DNA of 33,950 bases from Actinomycetales bacterium (GTDB lineage Bacteria > Actinomycetota > Actinomycetes > Actinomycetales > BWSM-131): positions 1 to 33,950 of the forward strand of contig JASBSH010000160.1 in the NCBI GenBank assembly GCA_030149025.1, in the 5' to 3' direction. Numbering within the stretch: position 1 is the stretch's first letter; each line of letters opens with the position of its first letter. A model generated the notes under the pieces. It ran no database searches. It was not told the origin of the DNA and saw only the letters and a program-made list of their open reading frames with translations. Below, piece by piece: positions 30,843-33,950 of the stretch. The position numbers and the translations under genes are program-made.

Positions 30843-31657
30843 ACCGGCACCCCCGCGGCCTCCGCCATGGCGACCTCGGGACCGAGGAAGCGGCGAGCGA
30901 GGTGCGAGAACTGGCCCGGGTCGCCGGTGGTGAGGAAGCGGTGCTGCGGCTGGGGCAGGTCGTCCGGACGGTTGAGGCCGCGGCGGGTGAGCTGGCGGTA
31001 GACCTCCTGCGCCGTCTCCTCCGCGCTGCTGACCAGGGTGACGGGCTGGTCGGGGTTGAGCTCGTCCATCACGTAGGAGACCACTCCCGTCAGCAGGGGG
31101 TAGTGGGTGCAGCCGAGGACGAGGGTGTCGACACCCGCCTCGGCGACGGGGCGCAGGTAGTCGCGGGCGACGTCGAGCAGCTCCGGCCCGGAGGTGACGC
31201 CAGCCTCGACGAACTCGACGAACCTCGGGCAGGGCTGGGTCACGACCCGGACCTGCGGGGCCGCGGCGAAGGCGTCCTCGTACGCACCCGAGGTGGCTGT
31301 GGCCACGGTCGAGATCACGCCGACCTTGTTGTTGCGGGTGCTGGCGGCGGCGCGGCGGACCGCGGGCCGGATCACCTCGATCACCGGGACGTCGTACCGC
31401 TCTCGCGCGTCGTGGAGGACCGCGGCACTGGCGGAGTTGCAGGCGATGACGAGCAGCTTCACCCCGTGCTCGACCAGCTCGTCCAGGCACTGCAGCGCGA
31501 ACTCGCGGACCTCGGCGATCGGGCGCGGACCGTACGGCTGGCGTGCGGTGTCGGCGAAGTAGAGCACCGGCTCGTGCGGGAGCTGGTCCAGCACGGCTCG
31601 GGCCACCGTCAGCCCGCCGAAGCCGGAGTCGAAGATCCCGATCGGCGCGTCGTTCAC
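30839..31657 (-). CDS. murI: Glutamate racemase
   Basis: Interconverts L- and D-glutamate for peptidoglycan. The 272-residue protein has [27 protein letters not shown] (first catalytic Cys), and [10 protein letters not shown] (second catalytic Cys) plus [17 protein letters not shown] 31657 is preferred over ATG 31687 because TAGGGT (31670-31665) lies exactly 7 nt before it and because homologues begin with (M)[11 protein letters not shown]. It heads the chain murI - MBL - rph - rdgB, linked by 4-nt overlaps except before rph. Confidence 0.95.
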   Translation of the reverse strand: MNDAPIGIFDSGFGGLTVARAVLDQLPHEPVLYFADTARQPYGPRPIAEVREFALQCLDELVEHGVKLLVIACNSASAAVLHDARERYDVPVIEVIRPAVRRAAASTRNNKVGVISTVATATSGAYEDAFAAAPQVRVVTQPCPRFVEFVEAGVTSGPELLDVARDYLRPVAEAGVDTLVLGCTHYPLLTGVVSYVMDELNPDQPVTLVSSAEETAQEVYRQLTRRGLNRPDDLPQPQHRFLTTGDPGQFSHLARRFLGPEVAMAEAAGVPV

Positions 31658-31757
31658 GCGGAGAACCCTACGTGTGGGGTGCGTCATGGTGCTCTTCTGT
31701 GTTGTGCGTCCTTGGCCACACCAGCGAGAGCGCGTCCTCAGGCCCGGGCTTACCTTG

Positions 31758-31831
31758 CGCAGACCGCGACGTTCTGCTGGTGGAATCCGGTCTCTGAGCA
31801 CGAGGACTCCGGCAGAAGGTCGCGGTCTGCG
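31758..31831. repeat. Imperfect inverted repeat, 23-bp arms
   Basis: The arm CGCAGACCGCGAC-g-TTCTGC-t-GG (31758-31780) is complementary at 21 of 23 positions to CC-g-GCAGAA-g-GTCGCGGTCTGCG (31809-31831), with a 28-nt spacer. It lies in the 200-nt gap between murI and DUF2017. It may be the terminator of the clpS-DUF2017 unit or a dispersed palindromic element. Confidence 0.7.
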
Positions 31832-31858
31832 GGATGGGGTGGGTGCTAAGGCGACCCC

Positions 31859-32428
31859 TCACTTGGACAGCGCGTGCACGAGCGTCTCCTGCAACCAGGT
31901 CAGGAAGTCGTACACGGCCGCGAGCCAGGCGCGGGGGTCCTCGTCGTCGGCGTCACTGTCCTCGAGACCACCCTCGAGCAGCTCGTGGACGGCCTCGGCG
32001 TCCGCGTCGGTCCTGATCTCGAGGCGCTCGGCGAGTACCAGGCGCACATCGGTCAGCGCGGTGAGCCACGCGGCCGAGCTGGCGTCGTCCAGCACGACGT
32101 CGTCACCCGCCGCGAGCGTGGCTGCCGCCGTCCGGAGGTTCTGCGACTTGCGCTGCCGCAGCCCGATCTCGGTGAACCGGCGGAACTCAGCGGCGGCCTC
32201 GTCGTCCTCGGTGCTGGCCACCGGCAGCAGGCGGGCGACCGCGGGGTCGTCGGGCACAGTGGCATCCGAGGCGATCCCGACCATGGCCACCAACGGGTCG
32301 CTGTCGTCGGGCAGGCCGTCCTCGAGCAGCTCGGCGACGTCGAGGAACAGCCGGGTCAGCAGGTCGCGCTCGGACTCGTCGAGGACCGCGGTGATGCCGT
32401 GCCGGGTCCGTTTGAAGGCAGTGGCCAC
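31859..32428 (-). CDS. DUF2017 protein
   Basis: A 189-residue protein with the DUF2017 layout: F-R-R-hydrophobic start (ATAFKRTRHGITAVLDESERDLLTRLF), acidic mid part, RFTEIGLRQRKSQNLRTAAATL and the C-terminal AWLAAVYDFLTWLQETLVHAL. Function unknown; the family nearly always follows clpS in actinobacteria, so a link to ClpS/ClpCP proteolysis is suspected. The start GTG 32428 is 3 nt past the clpS stop, so the two are co-translated. Confidence 0.88.
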   Translation of the reverse strand: MATAFKRTRHGITAVLDESERDLLTRLFLDVAELLEDGLPDDSDPLVAMVGIASDATVPDDPAVARLLPVASTEDDEAAAEFRRFTEIGLRQRKSQNLRTAAATLAAGDDVVLDDASSAAWLTALTDVRLVLAERLEIRTDADAEAVHELLEGGLEDSDADDEDPRAWLAAVYDFLTWLQETLVHALSK

Positions 32429-32431
32429 TTC

Positions 32432-32776
32432 TCAGCCGCTCTTGTCCTGCATGAAGGTGGCCCACAGGCCGTAACCGTGCATGGCCTCGGTGTCGCGCTC
32501 CATCTCCTCACGGGTGCCGGACGACACCACGGCCTTGCCCTCGTTGTGCACCTGCCGCATCAGCTTCTCGGCCTTGGCCTTCGGGTAGTTGAAGTAGGTC
32601 TGGAAGACGTAGGTGACGTAGGACATCAGGTTCACCGGGTCGTTCCAGACGATGGTGACCCAGGGGTGCTCGGGCTCCACCGACGTCTCAGCGTGCGACT
32701 GCCGCTCCTTGACCGGTGCGGTCGTCGCGCTGACCGGGGCCGCCACCGCGGCCGTGATCATCCCGAGTGACAGCAC
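32432..32776 (-). CDS. clpS: ClpS, N-degron adaptor of ClpAP/ClpCP
   Basis: A 114-residue adaptor that hands N-end-rule substrates to the Clp protease. The core [20 protein letters not shown] has the Asn-Asp (ND) and Met residues of the N-degron pocket, followed by [17 protein letters not shown] with the pocket His and [25 protein letters not shown]. The N-terminal extension of about 35 residues is variable in the family. GTG 32776 is chosen from TAGAGT (32789-32784) exactly 7 nt upstream; ATG 32761 is the alternative. Confidence 0.94.
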   Translation of the reverse strand: MLSLGMITAAVAAPVSATTAPVKERQSHAETSVEPEHPWVTIVWNDPVNLMSYVTYVFQTYFNYPKAKAEKLMRQVHNEGKAVVSSGTREEMERDTEAMHGYGLWATFMQDKSG

Positions 32777-32783
32777 GGGACCC

Positions 32784-32793
32784 ACTCTAGGGT
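32784..32793. promoter_or_regulatory. Overlapping divergent leaderless promoters
   Basis: ACTCTAGGGT holds a -10 box on each strand: TAGGGT (plus, 32788-32793) 7 nt before GTG 32801 of pncB, and TAGAGT (minus, 32789-32784) 7 nt before GTG 32776 of clpS. The two boxes share the central TA, so the start codons are only 24 nt apart. Confidence 0.6.
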
Positions 32794-32800
32794 TGGCACC

Positions 32801-33950
32801 GTGAACGATGCGCCCTCCCCCGACGGGTTCAGCGGATACTCCACCGCTCTGCTCACCGACCGTTACGAGCTGACGATGCTCCAGGCCGCGTTGCGGAGCG
32901 GTGCGGCGGACCGGCGCAGCGTCTTCGAGCTGTTCGCCCGCCGCCTGCCGGACGGTCGCCGCTACGGCGTGGTCGCCGGCACCGGGCGGCTGCTGGAGTC
33001 GCTGTCCAGCTTCCGCTTCGGCGACGCCGAGCTCTCCTGGCTGGAGCAGCAGAAGATCGTGGACGACGCCACCCTGCGTTGGCTCGCCGGCTACCGGTTC
33101 ACCGGGTCGATCTGGGGGTACGCGGAGGGCGAGTGCTTCTTCCCCGGGTCGCCGATCCTCGTGGTCGAGGGCACGTTCGCGGAGGCGGTGCTGCTGGAGA
33201 CCCTGGCCCTGTCCGTACTCAACCACGACAGCGCGATCGCCTCCGCGGCGTCGCGGATGACCTGCGCAGCGGGTGGCCGGCCGCTCGTCGAGATGGGGTC
33301 GCGGCGCACGCACGAGCGGTCCGCCGTGGCCGCTGCCAGAGCCTCGGTGATCGGCGGTTTCGACACGACCTCGAACCTGGAGGCGGGCCGGCGGTTCGGG
33401 CTCGCCACAGCAGGCACCGCCGCGCACTCCTTCACCCTCCTGCACGACGACGAGAAGGCGGCGTTCGCCGCGCAGGTCGACTCGATGGGCACCTCGACGA
33501 CGCTGCTGGTCGACACCTACGACGTCGAAGCCGCGGTGCGCACGGCGATCGAAGTCGCCGGCACGTCACTGGGCGCCGTCCGGATCGACTCGGGCGACCT
33601 CGTCACCCTCGCTCAGGAGGTGCGCGCGCAGCTCGACTCCCTCGGCGCCACGAACACGAAGATCGTGGTGACCAGCGACCTCGACGAGTACGCCATCGCT
33701 GCCCTGGCAGCCGCCCCGGTCGACGCCTACGGGGTGGGCACCTCCCTGGTCACCGGCAGCGGCCACCCCACCGCCGGACTCGTCTACAAGCTGGTGGCGC
33801 GCGAGGGCCGGGCCGGCGAGATGGTGAGCGTGGCAAAGGCATCCGCGCACAAGGTCAGCCTCGGTGGGCGCAAGTACGCCATGAGGCGACGCAACGAGTC
33901 CGGTATCGCACAAGCCGAGGTGATCGGCATCGGCCGGCCGCCGGTCGACG
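32801..33950 (+). CDS. pncB: Nicotinate phosphoribosyltransferase (5' part)
   Basis: The first 383 codons of a type II phosphoribosyltransferase, cut by the window end. It makes nicotinate mononucleotide from nicotinate and PRPP for NAD recycling. Family features: [87 protein letters not shown] (PRPP/phosphate site), [23 protein letters not shown] and the GVGTSLVTG glycine loop. GTG 32801 is supported by TAGGGT 7 nt before it. It is divergent from clpS. Confidence 0.95.
   Translation, partial: MNDAPSPDGFSGYSTALLTDRYELTMLQAALRSGAADRRSVFELFARRLPDGRRYGVVAGTGRLLESLSSFRFGDAELSWLEQQKIVDDATLRWLAGYRFTGSIWGYAEGECFFPGSPILVVEGTFAEAVLLETLALSVLNHDSAIASAASRMTCAAGGRPLVEMGSRRTHERSAVAAARASVIGGFDTTSNLEAGRRFGLATAGTAAHSFTLLHDDEKAAFAAQVDSMGTSTTLLVDTYDVEAAVRTAIEVAGTSLGAVRIDSGDLVTLAQEVRAQLDSLGATNTKIVVTSDLDEYAIAALAAAPVDAYGVGTSLVTGSGHPTAGLVYKLVAREGRAGEMVSVAKASAHKVSLGGRKYAMRRRNESGIAQAEVIGIGRPPVD

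Overview
The window is about 34 kb of very GC-rich DNA with dense short-spaced genes, many GTG starts and a set of promoters whose TANNNT box lies 6-8 nt before the start codon. Gene content (PrsW-family protease, DUF3618 next to a Cpn10-like protein and Bcp, DUF2017 next to clpS, orn followed by tRNA-His) points to a high-GC Actinomycetota chromosome. The genus cannot be fixed from the sequence alone.

Region 1 (about 0.5-8.3 kb, minus strand) is the most interesting part: a fluoride-response island. Two near-identical fluoride (crcB-motif) riboswitch aptamers are visible. One (8255-8303) precedes two overlapping MutS-like ATPase genes. The other (4999-5047) precedes an overlapping chain: a 30-codon leader ORF, a CrcB/FluC channel, a DUF190 protein, a second CrcB/FluC, an MFS transporter and a dynamin-like GTPase. 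In both cases the 3' strand of the aptamer pseudoknot can instead form a hairpin that covers the Shine-Dalgarno sequence. This predicts translation ON with fluoride. The island ends at a strong hairpin (541-582).

Region 2 (8.4-12.8 kb) carries tRNA-His, oligoribonuclease, a small membrane protein, a PrsW-like protease, a polysaccharide deacetylase-like enzyme and an L-asparaginase whose C-terminal tail is out of frame.

Region 3 (12.8-18.3 kb) is a worn accessory segment around tRNA-Arg(TCT). It holds an intact HTH-ImmA/IrrE metallopeptidase gene with a candidate operator, a frameshifted PIN-domain gene behind it, a broken excisionase, an IS481-type transposase tail, a tandem 22-bp repeat, a headless TetR gene, a broken alpha/beta hydrolase, a DUF1348 gene and a low-affinity iron permease-like gene.

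Region 4 (18.3-28.6 kb) has RecQ, a cytochrome P450, a Cpn10-like protein, DUF3618, the peroxiredoxin Bcp, a BrnT/BrnA toxin-antitoxin pair with a palindromic operator over its -10 box, tRNA-Leu, a D-amino-acid dehydrogenase divergent from a PucR-type regulator, and a membrane-anchored molybdopterin oxidoreductase.

Region 5 (28.6-33.95 kb) is ordinary core genome: the chain murI - MBL hydrolase - rph - rdgB, then clpS - DUF2017, and the 5' part of a nicotinate phosphoribosyltransferase gene. The last shares an overlapping divergent promoter with clpS.
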